DNA from: RI-153 sp963721725
Lineage (GTDB): Bacteria > Chloroflexota > Anaerolineae > Caldilineales > Caldilineaceae
Length of the DNA: 64,000 nt
Direction: 5' to 3'
Assembly (NCBI GenBank): GCA_963721725.1
Contig: CAVRLX010000009.1
Coordinates: 124,001-188,000 of the forward strand
Below, one piece after another: positions 35,766-44,185 of the stretch. The notes beneath the pieces are model-generated. The model did no database searches. It saw only the letters and a program-made list of their open reading frames with translations, and was not told the origin of the DNA. A program made the translations under genes and the position numbers. Positions within the stretch are counted from its first letter, which is position 1. Every line of letters begins with the position of its first letter.

Positions 35766-36544
35766 ATGGCCTATCCATTTCCAGGCATGAATCCATATTT
35801 AGAGCGGCGGTCGCTTTGGCCGGATGTGCATCTTGAGCTGATCCGGGCAATTCGCTTTGCGATTACTCGCTCTGTGCCCCCTCGCTACTATGTCAGCGCG
35901 GAGGAGCGTACGTACATCGCCTCTTTTGACCCGGATAGCTTTGTGGGACGCCCCGATGTGGCGGTGATAGGGCCGCCGCGCTCCGTCGCAGTCCAAACAC
36001 GCGCTGTTGCCATGAATGGCTCCCCAGTGACGGTACTCTTGCCTGTCACCGAGGAGGTGCTTGAGCGCTTTTTGGAGATCCGAGACGTGGATACCCATCG
36101 CGTGATCACCGTCTTGGAAGTGCTTTCGCCTGCCAATAAAATCTCACCCGAGGGGCGGCGGCAGTACGAAGAGAAACGTCAGCAAGTGTTGAGCACATCC
36201 ACCAGCCTGGTGGAGATCGAGCTGCTGCGCCTGGGCGAACCGCTCCCCGCCCGCCACCAACCCGAAAGTCACTATCGCATTCTCGTCAGCCGCAGTTGGG
36301 AACGCCCGCCGCGCTGCTCTATACTTTTAATCTTGCCGATGCCATTCCCGCTGTGCCGGTTCCGCTGCAACGGGGAGAGGATGAAATAACGTTAGCGCTG
36401 GGTGAACTTCTGCCCCAAATTTATGAAGATGTGCGCTATGAACGGCGCATTGATTACAGCGCCCCTCCGCCCACACCCGCGCTGATCGAGGAAGACGCCG
36501 CTTGGCTTCAATCACAACTCAGTGAGGCCGGTCTGCGCGCGTAA
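35766..36544 (+). CDS. DUF4058 family protein, frameshifted
   Basis: About 259 residues if repaired. It starts MAYPFPGMNPYLERRSLWPD, the signature opening of DUF4058, with PDVAVIGPPR, VLEVLSPANKISPEGRRQYE and VEIELLRLGEPL in the first frame. Near 36309 one base is missing and the protein continues in the next frame: ALLYTFNLADAIPAVPVPLQ, then GELLPQIYEDVRYERRIDYS. DUF4058 has a restriction-endonuclease-like or Uma2-like core and is of unknown function, common in cyanobacteria and Chloroflexota. The frame break is likely a sequence error. Confidence 0.8.
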
Positions 36545-36585
36545 CAGGGCTTCTTAACGCAAAGAATTTTCTTTGCGTCTCTGCG

Positions 36586-37578
36586 TTAAGTTTTAATTCC
36601 CTCTCGAATTGAATCAACCATTGCCAGCGCTTCGGGCGACAGCGGCCCGCGTGCTGCATAGCGCGCAGCGGTCTCCAATTGTTCCATGTCTGATAGCCCC
36701 ACCATCACGGTGGCAACTTGAGGGGTGCTCAGCACGAAGCGGATTGCCAACTCCACCAAACTCTCCACATGACCAGCGACAACCAGTGGCAGAAAGCTGC
36801 GTGCCGTCGCCGCATCTTGATCAAATGTGTCGCCGGTGGCAATGGGCGAGACACTCTGCGCTGCCACCGGATGACGCTCGGTGCTGCCGCTGAGCGCGCC
36901 GCCCGCCAGCACGCGGATGGCGATACTGCCCACGCCCAACGAGGTGGCTTTGTCGATGAGGCGTGCATAGTCTTGCCCCTGTCCGGGGGGCATGGGCGCA
37001 GCCGCCGAGGGGTTGAGCAGGTTATAGCAGATCTGCATGGTGTGGCTTTCCACGCTCTCCAATGCCCCGTGGAGCGCAGCGGTTTCGCCCAATCCGTTCA
37101 GCCCCCAATAGCCTAACTTGCCCTCTTTTTGCAACGTGCGGAAGGTCTCCACCACGGCGGGCAGATCGGCCACGCCGATCCAATCACGCGCTGGGTTGCG
37201 CTCGACGCCGATGGTGTTGTGCAGTTGATAGAGATCGACGCGTTCCATTTGCAAGCGTTGCAGCCCCTCCTCCACCGATTTCACCACGGCGGCGGGGATG
37301 TCGTCCATCTGCGCGCCGGTGATGCGTAGTTTGGTGCCGATAACCACGTCATCGCCGGGCTTGAGTTCCTTCATTACCCGACCCAGGTTGGTCTCCGAAA
37401 CGCCATCGCCGTACATGTGCGCTGTGTCAAAATAGGTGATGCCTAACTCCAGCGCACGCGCCACTACACGCGTCATCTCCGCTGGTTCGCCGCGCACCAT
37501 CAAACCGCCCACCGCGCCACAGCCAAAGCCCATGCGCGAGATATGGAGAGCAGTTTTACCTAATTGATTGCTTTGCAT
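36586..37578 (-). CDS. Aldo/keto reductase
   Basis: 330 residues from the ATG at 37578. NAD(P)H-dependent oxidoreductase with the barrel motifs: MGFGCGAVGG, D and Y in TYFDTAHMYGDGVSE, Lys in VVIGTKL, His in DLYQLHNTIG, and the C-terminal cofactor region VATVMVGLSD. The substrate is unknown; relatives act on sugars and aldehydes. It converges with the DUF4058 gene, with a short ACGCAAAG hairpin between them (36557-36578). Confidence 0.9.
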   Translation of the reverse strand: MQSNQLGKTALHISRMGFGCGAVGGLMVRGEPAEMTRVVARALELGITYFDTAHMYGDGVSETNLGRVMKELKPGDDVVIGTKLRITGAQMDDIPAAVVKSVEEGLQRLQMERVDLYQLHNTIGVERNPARDWIGVADLPAVVETFRTLQKEGKLGYWGLNGLGETAALHGALESVESHTMQICYNLLNPSAAAPMPPGQGQDYARLIDKATSLGVGSIAIRVLAGGALSGSTERHPVAAQSVSPIATGDTFDQDAATARSFLPLVVAGHVESLVELAIRFVLSTPQVATVMVGLSDMEQLETAARYAARGPLSPEALAMVDSIREGIKT

Positions 37579-38149
37579 GATGATCGTCTTTCGTGCGGTA
37601 GTGCCAGAAGTAGTGAATCGCTGGCACAAGAATACAGGTCTTGCGTTGTGTTGTCATCTTTCATAACCGGGAGATCAAGGCATTGGCAACTTTTTGGGCG
37701 TGCGATGATCCGTCTCGATCTGATCTGCAAAGGCTGGCTGTGAATTTTGCAGGCGGCCAGATGCCGCGCGGATAGACCCATTGACCTTCTGCCGTGGTCG
37801 GATCGACGCCACGCCAGGTCAGGCGGGTCAGAATACTCTCTTCCGAGGCGATGAGGCAAGATGGCGTATTGGTAACGATTCAGGTGCGACGCACTGGTCA
37901 GGAGAGGATTCAGTATTGTAGCCTAAGTCAGACCCGTGCGTCGCACTAAAGCTGTATAGTTACGCGTATTCGGATGGTTGCGCGTTTGCAGGCCAGAATG
38001 AATCTGGTTGAGGTAGGCGACGGTGGGTAACGCCCATGGGGATCAGAAGAAGCTGGGTATGCCCGTATGTACTCTTGGAAAGGATACTGATGATCCGAGA
38101 ATCTACGGTAGGCCCACCTCAATAGGCGGGTATCCACGCTGAACGCCTC
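37579..38149. other. Long gene-poor stretch with repeat copy C and coding remnant
   Basis: About 570 bp. On the minus strand, 37660-37865 encodes without an intact frame TRLTWRGVDPTTAEGQWVYP and RGIWPPAKFTASL, and in another frame ADQIETDHRTPKKLPMP before a stop. It reads like the decayed end of a real protein that I cannot name. The REP-like copy C (37871-37964) follows. From 37965 to 38149 I see nothing else. Confidence 0.45.
37871..37964. repeat. REP-like palindrome, copy C
   Basis: Begins GGTAACGATTCAGGTGCGAC GCACTGGTCAGG and ends GTGCGTCGCACTAAAGCTG TATAGTTAC. Outer ends (GGTAAC/GTTAC) and inner arms (GTGCGACGCAC/GTGCGTCGCAC) pair. The central spacer differs from copies B and D. Confidence 0.65.
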
Positions 38150-38425
38150 TCAGTCTGCACGCAGACGGGGTCGGGCGTTATCTTCGCCGCCCGTCAGTGA
38201 TTCGCCTCGCCGCGGAAATTGCAATGTTTCGGGGACAGGTTGCAAGTTTCCATTGACCTCGCGCAAAATTTCGCAGGCCAAGAACTCATCCACAATTTTT
38301 TGCTCCAATCCAGCGCCGAGCACTTTTCCTTTGGAAGGGGCTTTTTGGTATCCTGCAATATGTGAAGCAATGTACATCAACACATCCCACTCGGCTTCGG
38401 TAAATTCAGAAACTTTATAGCTCAC
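38150..38425 (-). CDS. Small hypothetical protein
   Basis: 91 residues from a GTG start, behind GAAAGGCAACAGCC. It begins MSYKVSEFTEAEWDVLMYIA and contains SHIAGYQKAPSKGKVLGAGL; the acidic N-terminus and helix pattern suggest a winged-helix-like or regulator fold, but I do not recognise a family. It stands alone, divergent from the epimerase gene. Confidence 0.6.
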   Translation of the reverse strand: MSYKVSEFTEAEWDVLMYIASHIAGYQKAPSKGKVLGAGLEQKIVDEFLACEILREVNGNLQPVPETLQFPRRGESLTGGEDNARPRLRAD

Positions 38426-38578
38426 GGCTGTTGCCTTTCATCATTGTTCAACAGGCCAAAAGACCTGGGATCCAGTAGTACGATTGTACGCTGACCCTGG
38501 CAGCAAATCAGGCTCAGAACCACGGACTTACTGTGCATCAAGGCACACCATCTTAACGATTACATGGGAGAGAAGTTT

Positions 38579-39367
38579 ATGCGTAAAATTTTGCTTACCG
38601 GCGCCGCCGGGCGGATTGGCTCGGCCTTTTTTGCCTATGCCCAAGAACGCTACGCTTGGCGGCTATTGGACCGCTCGCTAGCGGATCTCTCGGCAGGGCA
38701 AAACGTGGAGCGGGTCGCTGTCGATCTGGGCGATCTGGATGCATGTCGTCGGGCCTGTGAAGGCGTGGATACAGTGGTGCATATGGCGGCGAATCCCTCG
38801 ACCACGGCCGATTTTTACCAATCGCTGCTCAATGATAATTTTAAGGCAACCTATAACGTATTTCTGGCTGCACATGAAATGGGGTGTCGGCGTGTCGTCT
38901 GCGCCAGCAGTGTGCAGGTTATCGATGGCTATCCACTCGATGTGCAGGCCCACCCAGAGACGCCGCCCAAGCCGCTGAATATGTATGCAGTCTCCAAGAT
39001 TTTCGCCGAATCTGTGGCCCACTATTTTGCCCACACCACGCCGCTTTCGGCCATCGCCATTCGGATTGGCAGTTTCGAGCATAATCCTGTGCAGCCCGAT
39101 CCCGATGCACGTGTCCTAAGTACCTTTGTCAGTGCACGCGATATGAGCCACTTGATTGAGTGTTGTGTTGAAAGCGACCTGAATTATGCCGTTGTCCACG
39201 GCGTCTCCGACAATCGCTTCAAGCGACTGGACATCACCTCAACGCGCGAATGGGTAGGCTACACCCCCCAGGATGATTCGTTTGAAAAATTTGAGACAGG
39301 TTTACACTACCGAGATCGCTGGTACAAAGAATGGGAACGTGAGGATCGACGACCAAAATCGTCGTAG
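38579..39367 (+). CDS. NAD-dependent epimerase/dehydratase (uronate dehydrogenase-like SDR)
   Basis: 262 residues from the ATG at 38579 behind GGGAGAGAAG. Extended SDR with cofactor motif TGAAGRIG (7-14), catalytic Ser at about 110-111 and YAVSK (Y136, K140). The closest pattern I know is the uronate dehydrogenase/NAD-dependent sugar epimerase group (short extended SDRs of about 265 residues with VVHMAANPS). Given the GH4 and dehydratase genes nearby, oxidation of a hexuronate or sugar is plausible but not shown. Confidence 0.85.
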   Translation: MRKILLTGAAGRIGSAFFAYAQERYAWRLLDRSLADLSAGQNVERVAVDLGDLDACRRACEGVDTVVHMAANPSTTADFYQSLLNDNFKATYNVFLAAHEMGCRRVVCASSVQVIDGYPLDVQAHPETPPKPLNMYAVSKIFAESVAHYFAHTTPLSAIAIRIGSFEHNPVQPDPDARVLSTFVSARDMSHLIECCVESDLNYAVVHGVSDNRFKRLDITSTREWVGYTPQDDSFEKFETGLHYRDRWYKEWEREDRRPKSS

Positions 39368-39457
39368 GGGTATTTCATGGATTGTGGGAAGGCTGCTGGG
39401 GAAAATGTGTAGCGAGAATGAGTAGCAGGTGTAAAGTGCCAGCTACTCCTTACTTCT

Positions 39458-39919
39458 CTACGCCGCTGGATGGCCGGGATCAACCCATTGCACACTCTGG
39501 GCTACATCCACCGAGGCAATCTCCAGATTGACGACCACTGGCTCCTGATCGCTGCGCACCAGCACACAGACGAGCGGCTCGTCTACGCTGGCATTGATCT
39601 CCTGGTGTGGCACAAAGGGCGGCACAAAAATAAAGTCACCAGGGCCAGCCTCGGCCATCCACTCTAGCACGTCGCCCCAGCGCATACACGCTCGCCCGCT
39701 GACCACATAGATCACGCTTTCCAACTCGCCGTGATGATGCGCGCCTGTCTTGGCGTCAGGGTGGATCGTCACTGTGCCCGCCCATAACTTGTTGGCCCCG
39801 ACGGCGGCCTGGGTAATCGCCGCCGCCCGTGACATACCGGGAGTTTGTGCGGTATTGGTATCAAGTTGGTCGCTGTGCACAATTCGCACGCCAGCCGTAC
39901 GCCAATCAGGACTGCTCAT
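39458..39919 (-). CDS. Cupin-domain protein
   Basis: 153 residues with a single cupin barrel. Motif 1 is GAHHHGELESVIYVVSGRAC with the metal His/Glu ligands, motif 2 is PGDFIFVPPFVPHQEIN. A metal such as Fe, Mn or Zn is expected. Function is unknown; relatives include dioxygenases, isomerases and sensory proteins. It starts at an ATG behind AAAGGAG. Confidence 0.88.
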   Translation of the reverse strand: MSSPDWRTAGVRIVHSDQLDTNTAQTPGMSRAAAITQAAVGANKLWAGTVTIHPDAKTGAHHHGELESVIYVVSGRACMRWGDVLEWMAEAGPGDFIFVPPFVPHQEINASVDEPLVCVLVRSDQEPVVVNLEIASVDVAQSVQWVDPGHPAA

Positions 39920-39937
39920 AGACTCTCCTTTGGGGGG

Positions 39938-40513
39938 CTAATTCTCTTCGGTTTGATAGAACTCTAGCGTAAAGTCAAAATCAAGCATAATCAGATCTTC
40001 TGTGGTATGGATGGCAACGAGTTCCAGCCCACTCAGTCGCGCTGTCTGAATCAGCGCCACATTGATCTGCTCCTGTAGCCCAGCCTGGATGCCCTCGATC
40101 TGCGGTGCAATTAAACTGGCGGGCAGGGCCATTCCTTCCAGCCGCACGCTTTCTACGGTAAACATCATTTGATTGTCTTCGGCAGAAAGCCCAATGACGA
40201 CGGTCGGTCGCACTTCCAGCGTGCGTGATCCCAGAGGCAATTCGGTCGTGGCGCTGATTTCAATCTTGTTGCCCGCTTTGAGATCAATCTCTGGGTCGCC
40301 AATGGGGATACCATAGGCCGAGATATTTTGAATAAAGCTTTTGAACTGCCCTTCGATCTGTTCAATAATAAAGGCTTCTTTAACCACCAAACGAAAGTCG
40401 CCTGTGGGCACTTCGGGGATGCTTTCCTGGGCGTGGGCTGTGACGGTAGACAAAAGCAAAATCAGGAGAGTGATCAACCATGCATGAGTACGGCGAGTAT
40501 AGGGTATGCGCAT
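39938..40513 (-). CDS. Exported protein of unknown function (LmeA/DUF2993-like)
   Basis: 191 residues from the ATG at 40513 behind AGGAGC. The signal peptide MRIPYTRRTHAWLITLLILL, then LSTVTAHAQ, is followed by a repetitive beta-rich domain (VVKEAFIIEQIEGQFKSFIQ, LEVRPTVVIGLSAEDNQMMF). The pattern resembles lipid-binding DUF2993-type proteins, but I am not certain. It should act outside the membrane. It lies 19 bp downstream-to-upstream of the cupin gene on the same strand, probably in one operon. Confidence 0.7.
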   Translation of the reverse strand: MRIPYTRRTHAWLITLLILLLSTVTAHAQESIPEVPTGDFRLVVKEAFIIEQIEGQFKSFIQNISAYGIPIGDPEIDLKAGNKIEISATTELPLGSRTLEVRPTVVIGLSAEDNQMMFTVESVRLEGMALPASLIAPQIEGIQAGLQEQINVALIQTARLSGLELVAIHTTEDLIMLDFDFTLEFYQTEEN

Positions 40514-40697
40514 TCCAGTGCTCCTAAAAACATGGGGATAGGGCGAGTAGAGTCTAGGCAAGAGAACGTACAACCATTGTCAATGGTTTCAGTATGAGGC
40601 AAGCATAGCATTTTTGCCCAGATTGCGCTATTGATCAGTCAGATGTTTATAGGAATGAGTCTGGAAGCTCTTTTTTGTTGAAATCACCGTACACAAT

Positions 40698-40741
40698 AAA
40701 ATAAAGATGGCTTGCCACTGGGCAAGCCATCTTTATTTTTT
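40698..40741. terminator. Strong bidirectional terminator
   Basis: Stem ATAAAGATGGCTTGCC / GGCAAGCCATCTTTAT with an ACTG loop and flanking A and T runs. It closes the lipoprotein gene on the minus strand. Confidence 0.85.
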
Positions 40742-40817
40742 CTTGTCACTATCAATCCCGATACACTCACCGCTAATATGCAATTTTGGGTGGTAGCGGC
40801 GAGTCTAGGCGGTTTGA

Positions 40818-41450
40818 CTATTCGTCTTCCATCAAGTCACCAGTGGAACCCAGCCGCGAGAAGCCAGAATCCTTACCGGGTTTATCCTTACCTACATAGC
40901 GATAGAGTGGTCGTTTGTTATAGGTTAACTGTGAAGAACCATCGACATCCAACGTGCCCATCATGGTATCGTCCAGACCTTCGCCCACGCTGTCAGCGTC
41001 TCCAGCCTCGACACGTTCGAAATCACCCAAGTCAGTCGGCTCGGCATCGCCAGAGAAGGTATAGAACATATTGCCTTCGCCATCAGTCAGCGAGTCGTCA
41101 TCGCCGATATTGATGGTCGCCATGCTGCCGGCCATGCCAGTGGTGTCGCTCATGGTTTCGGTATCGGTCATGGTCTCGGTATCGGTCATGGTCTCAGTAT
41201 CAGTCATGGTTCCGGTGCCGGTCATTTCCTGGGTACCAGTAATTTCTGAGCCTGCTTCCACTTCAGTGGTGGCTTCAGGGGTTTCCGCAACTTCGGTGGC
41301 TTCTGGGGCCTCGGTGGCTTCCACAGTGGCGGCCTCAGTTGGCGCAGCCACAGGCGTGTCTACGGCCGTGCCAGTACCCGCTGTATCGGAGCTGGGGCAG
41401 CCAGCCAAGAGGAAGAGAGAAATTGCCAAAACAGTTACAATGTAACGCAT
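40818..41450 (-). CDS. Lipoprotein with Thr/Glu-rich repeats and COG4315-type domain
   Basis: 210 residues. A lipoprotein signal (MRYIVTVLAISLFLLAGC) puts the anchoring Cys at residue 18. A low-complexity linker (EATEAPEATEVAETPEATTE) and four MTDTET-like repeats follow. The C-terminal part contains LTDGEGNMFYTFSGDAE and QLTYNKRPLYRYVGKDKPG, which resemble the secreted repeat of COG4315 lipoproteins (LTDxxGxxLYxF and LxYxxxPLYxFxxDxxPG). The repeats are encoded by near-identical 18-bp units. Function is unknown. A GGAG precedes the start. Confidence 0.8.
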   Translation of the reverse strand: MRYIVTVLAISLFLLAGCPSSDTAGTGTAVDTPVAAPTEAATVEATEAPEATEVAETPEATTEVEAGSEITGTQEMTGTGTMTDTETMTDTETMTDTETMSDTTGMAGSMATINIGDDDSLTDGEGNMFYTFSGDAEPTDLGDFERVEAGDADSVGEGLDDTMMGTLDVDGSSQLTYNKRPLYRYVGKDKPGKDSGFSRLGSTGDLMEDE

Positions 41451-41638
41451 TTTTTACTCCTAAATATGAATGAACTTTATTTAAACCGGTAAGATTTAAT
41501 CACAAGTGTCCAGATCAGAGCATAGGCAACTCCTTTACTTTGAATTAAAAATCTCTCCCCTATTGTTGATCAGCGGGAGCGATTGCGCCATCTATCGGGA
41601 GATGGTTTGAGATATATAAAGAGTTATAGATTTAGGAC

Positions 41639-42277
41639 TTATGTACTTGTCGTACCCTCCGCAGAAGGTAAACTGCCTAACTTTTGAGACGATTGGTCAA
41701 GGAGAGTGCAGTTTTGCATCAATTGCCACTCACGGTTAAGCAAGCCATACCAATATTCACTGGTCCACCTTCCTTTGATCCAGTAACTTTCCACGAACTG
41801 GGCCTCGCGTCGCATCCCTACCCGCTCTAGTAGACGCACCGAAGCTACATTTTCCACATCACAAATGGCCCGCACACGGTGCAAATGCAGATCTTCAAAC
41901 AAATAGCGCAGCAACCTTTGCACAGCCTCTGTTGCATACCCTTGCCCCTGATATCTCTGTATCAGGCTATATCCAATCTCGGCCTGGCGCGGATCTTCGG
42001 CCAGCAGACAAAAAACGCAATCCCCAATCAGCGCAGCGGTCGTTTTCAATTCAATCGCGATCTGATACCATGCACCCGGTTCGCCGGGGCGCGTCGTCTG
42101 CATCAGTTCCAAAAAGGCGCGGCCCTGTTCCCGGCTATACGGCACATCCCAGGATTGGTGCAAGGCCACCAGCGGATCGTTGCGATAGGCGAGAAAGGCA
42201 TCTAGATCCGAATCTCGAAAAGGGCGCAGCCGTAGCCGCGCAGCTTCTAAACGCAGAGGCATGGCATACTCTCTCAT
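41639..42277 (-). CDS. GNAT family N-acetyltransferase
   Basis: 212 residues. It starts MREYAMPLRLEAARLRLRPF; the acetyl-CoA loop is LIQRYQGQGYATEAVQRLL and the late motif is CDVENVASVRLLERVGMRRE, both RimJ/RimL-like. The start codon overlaps the stop of the small gene upstream (ATGA), in an operon of three overlapping genes with a second acetyltransferase. Confidence 0.88.
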   Translation of the reverse strand: MREYAMPLRLEAARLRLRPFRDSDLDAFLAYRNDPLVALHQSWDVPYSREQGRAFLELMQTTRPGEPGAWYQIAIELKTTAALIGDCVFCLLAEDPRQAEIGYSLIQRYQGQGYATEAVQRLLRYLFEDLHLHRVRAICDVENVASVRLLERVGMRREAQFVESYWIKGRWTSEYWYGLLNREWQLMQNCTLLDQSSQKLGSLPSAEGTTST

Positions 42278-42452
42278 GGCGGCAGGCGTAATTTTGCCGG
42301 CTTGCGGTAGACTTCGACTACATGGTACGGTCCCGGTTCATAGCCGCCCGCGCTGAAACTTTGGGCTGCTGTCTGGGCTTCATCCAAGGTGGCGAACAAT
42401 CGGGCTGGCTGCATGTCTGTTTGAAGGTATAGCCGATGAGGATGGCATTCAT
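42274..42452 (-). CDS. Very small protein between two acetyltransferase genes, frameshifted
   Basis: About 59 residues if one base is restored. It begins MNAILIGYTFKQT from an ATGA overlap with the upstream acetyltransferase stop. In the next frame it continues QPARLFATLDEAQTAAQSFS, ending VVEVYRKPAKLRLPP at an ATGA overlap with the next acetyltransferase start. The overlaps at both ends support a real coupled gene. The break lies near 42405. No family is recognised. Confidence 0.55.
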
Positions 42453-42994
42453 GCCGTCGTCTTCCCCGCTGCCCATTCTTCGCGCAGAATGCCCATGTAG
42501 ACCAGATCGATATAGTGGCCGTTGTGCCAGGCATGTTGGCGCAGACGTCCTTCTTCCACAAAGCCACATTTGGCATAGGCGCGCTGTGCCCGCTCGTTAT
42601 TGCCATTCACGGTCAGATAGACTTTGTGGACATGGCGCAGGCGGAATGCGTAATCGAGCAAAAGCCGAACCGCATCCGTGCCGTAGCCCCGCCCCCAATA
42701 CTCTTTGTCCCCAATCGTAATGCCTAACTCGCAAATGTGGGCCGCCGCATCAAACCCGTGCAGGCCACACTGCCCAATACATTTACCATCGGCTTCAATG
42801 GCAAACCCAGCATCGTCCCGACCACCGCTTGCCACGCGGCTGTCGAACTCGGCTTGCAGCCGTTCCAGAGATTGAGGCATGGGTGGATCCCCGCCGCCGG
42901 CAAGCTCGACTTCCACATCGTTATTGAAACGGCAAATGGCATTCAGATCGTCCCGGCGCAGCGCTCGCAACAAGACTTTTTTACCTTGTAGCAT
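42449..42994 (-). CDS. GNAT family N-acetyltransferase
   Basis: 181 residues from the ATG at 42994 behind GTGAGG. It starts MLQGKKVLLRALRRDDLNAI; the acetyl-CoA loop is DKEYWGRGYGTDAVRLLL and the late motif VNGNNERAQRAYAKCGFVEE. Typical of RimJ/RimL-like or spermidine-acetyltransferase-like enzymes. Substrate unknown. It is the first gene of the three-gene overlapping operon. Confidence 0.88.
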   Translation of the reverse strand: MLQGKKVLLRALRRDDLNAICRFNNDVEVELAGGGDPPMPQSLERLQAEFDSRVASGGRDDAGFAIEADGKCIGQCGLHGFDAAAHICELGITIGDKEYWGRGYGTDAVRLLLDYAFRLRHVHKVYLTVNGNNERAQRAYAKCGFVEEGRLRQHAWHNGHYIDLVYMGILREEWAAGKTTA

Positions 42995-43021
42995 GGGGTC
43001 CCTCACAATTTACGCAATAGA

Positions 43022-43205
43022 TCGCGGATGACGCAGCTTGAGCCGATAAAGGCAGATCAGCGAAAATCAGCGCGCATCTGCGTCATCTGCGTTCTATTCT
43101 GGAATCTAGGGCAAAGCGGCAGAATTCACCGCAAAGAGCACAGCGAAGTTCTCCCTGAATTTTTCGGGTCTTTGCGTCCTTCGCGCCTTTGCGGTGAGCT
43201 TGTAC
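43022..43205. repeat. Compound dispersed repeat (ATCTGCGTCATCTGCGTT plus CACCGCAAAG)
   Basis: First part (43022-43100) has GCGGATGACGCAGCTTGAGC and GCGCATCTGCGTCATCTGCG TT. Second part (43124-43200) has TTCACCGCAAAGAGCACAGC, inversely repeated as GCGCCTTTGCGGTGAGCTTG about 40 bp on, forming a large hairpin. The same two types appear together at 23806-23962. Confidence 0.65.
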
Positions 43206-43225
43206 AGTGGAGTCAGTTTCTACAG

Positions 43226-44041
43226 CTAGTCACGCGCGGGCACAAAGGTCTGATCGTCCATGGGTGGACGCACATAAGGAATCTCTTCCATGTCCGGCAA
43301 CTTCACCGGATCGGGCACAATGTCCTCATACGGGATCATGCTCAAAATGTGGCTGATGCAGTTGAGGCGCGCCTTCTTTTTATCGTCGGATTCCACCACA
43401 TACCAGGGCGCTTGTTTAATGTCGGTATACTCAAAAGTGACATCTTTGGCTTTGGAATATTGCACGAAAAGCCGATGCTCTGCCAAATCCATGTCGCTGA
43501 GCTTCCAGCGTTTGACGGGCGTCTCGTTGCGCGCCTCGAAGCGGCGACGCTGTTCCTCGAAGCTAATCGAGAACCAGTATTTGAGCAAGATAATCCCTGA
43601 TCGCACCAACATACGCTCGAACTGCGGGGCCGAGCGCAGAAACTCGCGCACCTGATCTTCCGTGGCAAAGCCCATCACCGATTCCACATTGCTGCGGTTA
43701 TACCAACTGCGGTCAAAGAGCACAATCTCCCCGGCGGCGGGCAGATGGGCCACATAGCGCTGAAACCACCACATCGTTTTTTCTCGATCTGTGGGCGTGG
43801 GCAGCGCCGCCACCCGTGTCACACGGGGACTCATGCGCTCGGTGATGCGCTTGATCACGCCGCCCTTGCCCGCCGAGCCGCGCCCCTCAAACACAATCGC
43901 CACACGCAGCCCTTTGGCCTTCACCCAATATTGGAGTTTGACTAATTCCTCTTGCAATCGTTCCAACTCTTCTTCATAATACTTGTTTTTGAGCTTCCCA
44001 CTCTTTTTGTACGCTTCGGGGGGGAGTACTTTTTTGGCCAT
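43226..44041 (-). CDS. ppk2: Polyphosphate kinase 2
   Basis: 271 residues from the ATG at 44041 (MAKKVLPPEAYKKSGKLKNK). PPK2 transfers phosphate between polyphosphate and nucleotides, usually ADP or GDP. The Walker A loop is FEGRGSAGKGG (51-61), Walker B IVLFDRSWYNR (D110), and lid and C-terminal sequences (AQFERMLV-like, WKLSDMDLAEH, VVESDDKKKARLNCISHIL) match single-domain class I PPK2. The open frame extends 38 codons further upstream, but that segment is not family sequence and lacks a ribosome site. Confidence 0.93.
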   Translation of the reverse strand: MAKKVLPPEAYKKSGKLKNKYYEEELERLQEELVKLQYWVKAKGLRVAIVFEGRGSAGKGGVIKRITERMSPRVTRVAALPTPTDREKTMWWFQRYVAHLPAAGEIVLFDRSWYNRSNVESVMGFATEDQVREFLRSAPQFERMLVRSGIILLKYWFSISFEEQRRRFEARNETPVKRWKLSDMDLAEHRLFVQYSKAKDVTFEYTDIKQAPWYVVESDDKKKARLNCISHILSMIPYEDIVPDPVKLPDMEEIPYVRPPMDDQTFVPARD

Positions 44042-44136
44042 TGATTTTCTCCAGGTTCGCATTATTAGAATAGTATTACGTGCTGCATGGAAAGCCAACA
44101 CGGAATACACAACACGCATTCTATACTCCACAGCCA

Positions 44137-44175
44137 CACACAAGAACATTTTCAAAGAGCAGAAAACGCTCCTTT
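44137..44175 (-). repeat. 39-bp dispersed element, copy 3
   Basis: The minus strand reads a close match to the element at 8641-8679 (about five differences). It lies about 100 bp upstream of the polyphosphate kinase gene and just after the kinase gene at 44186, in the same orientation as both. Confidence 0.7.
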
Positions 44176-44185
44176 GGGGCGCTGC

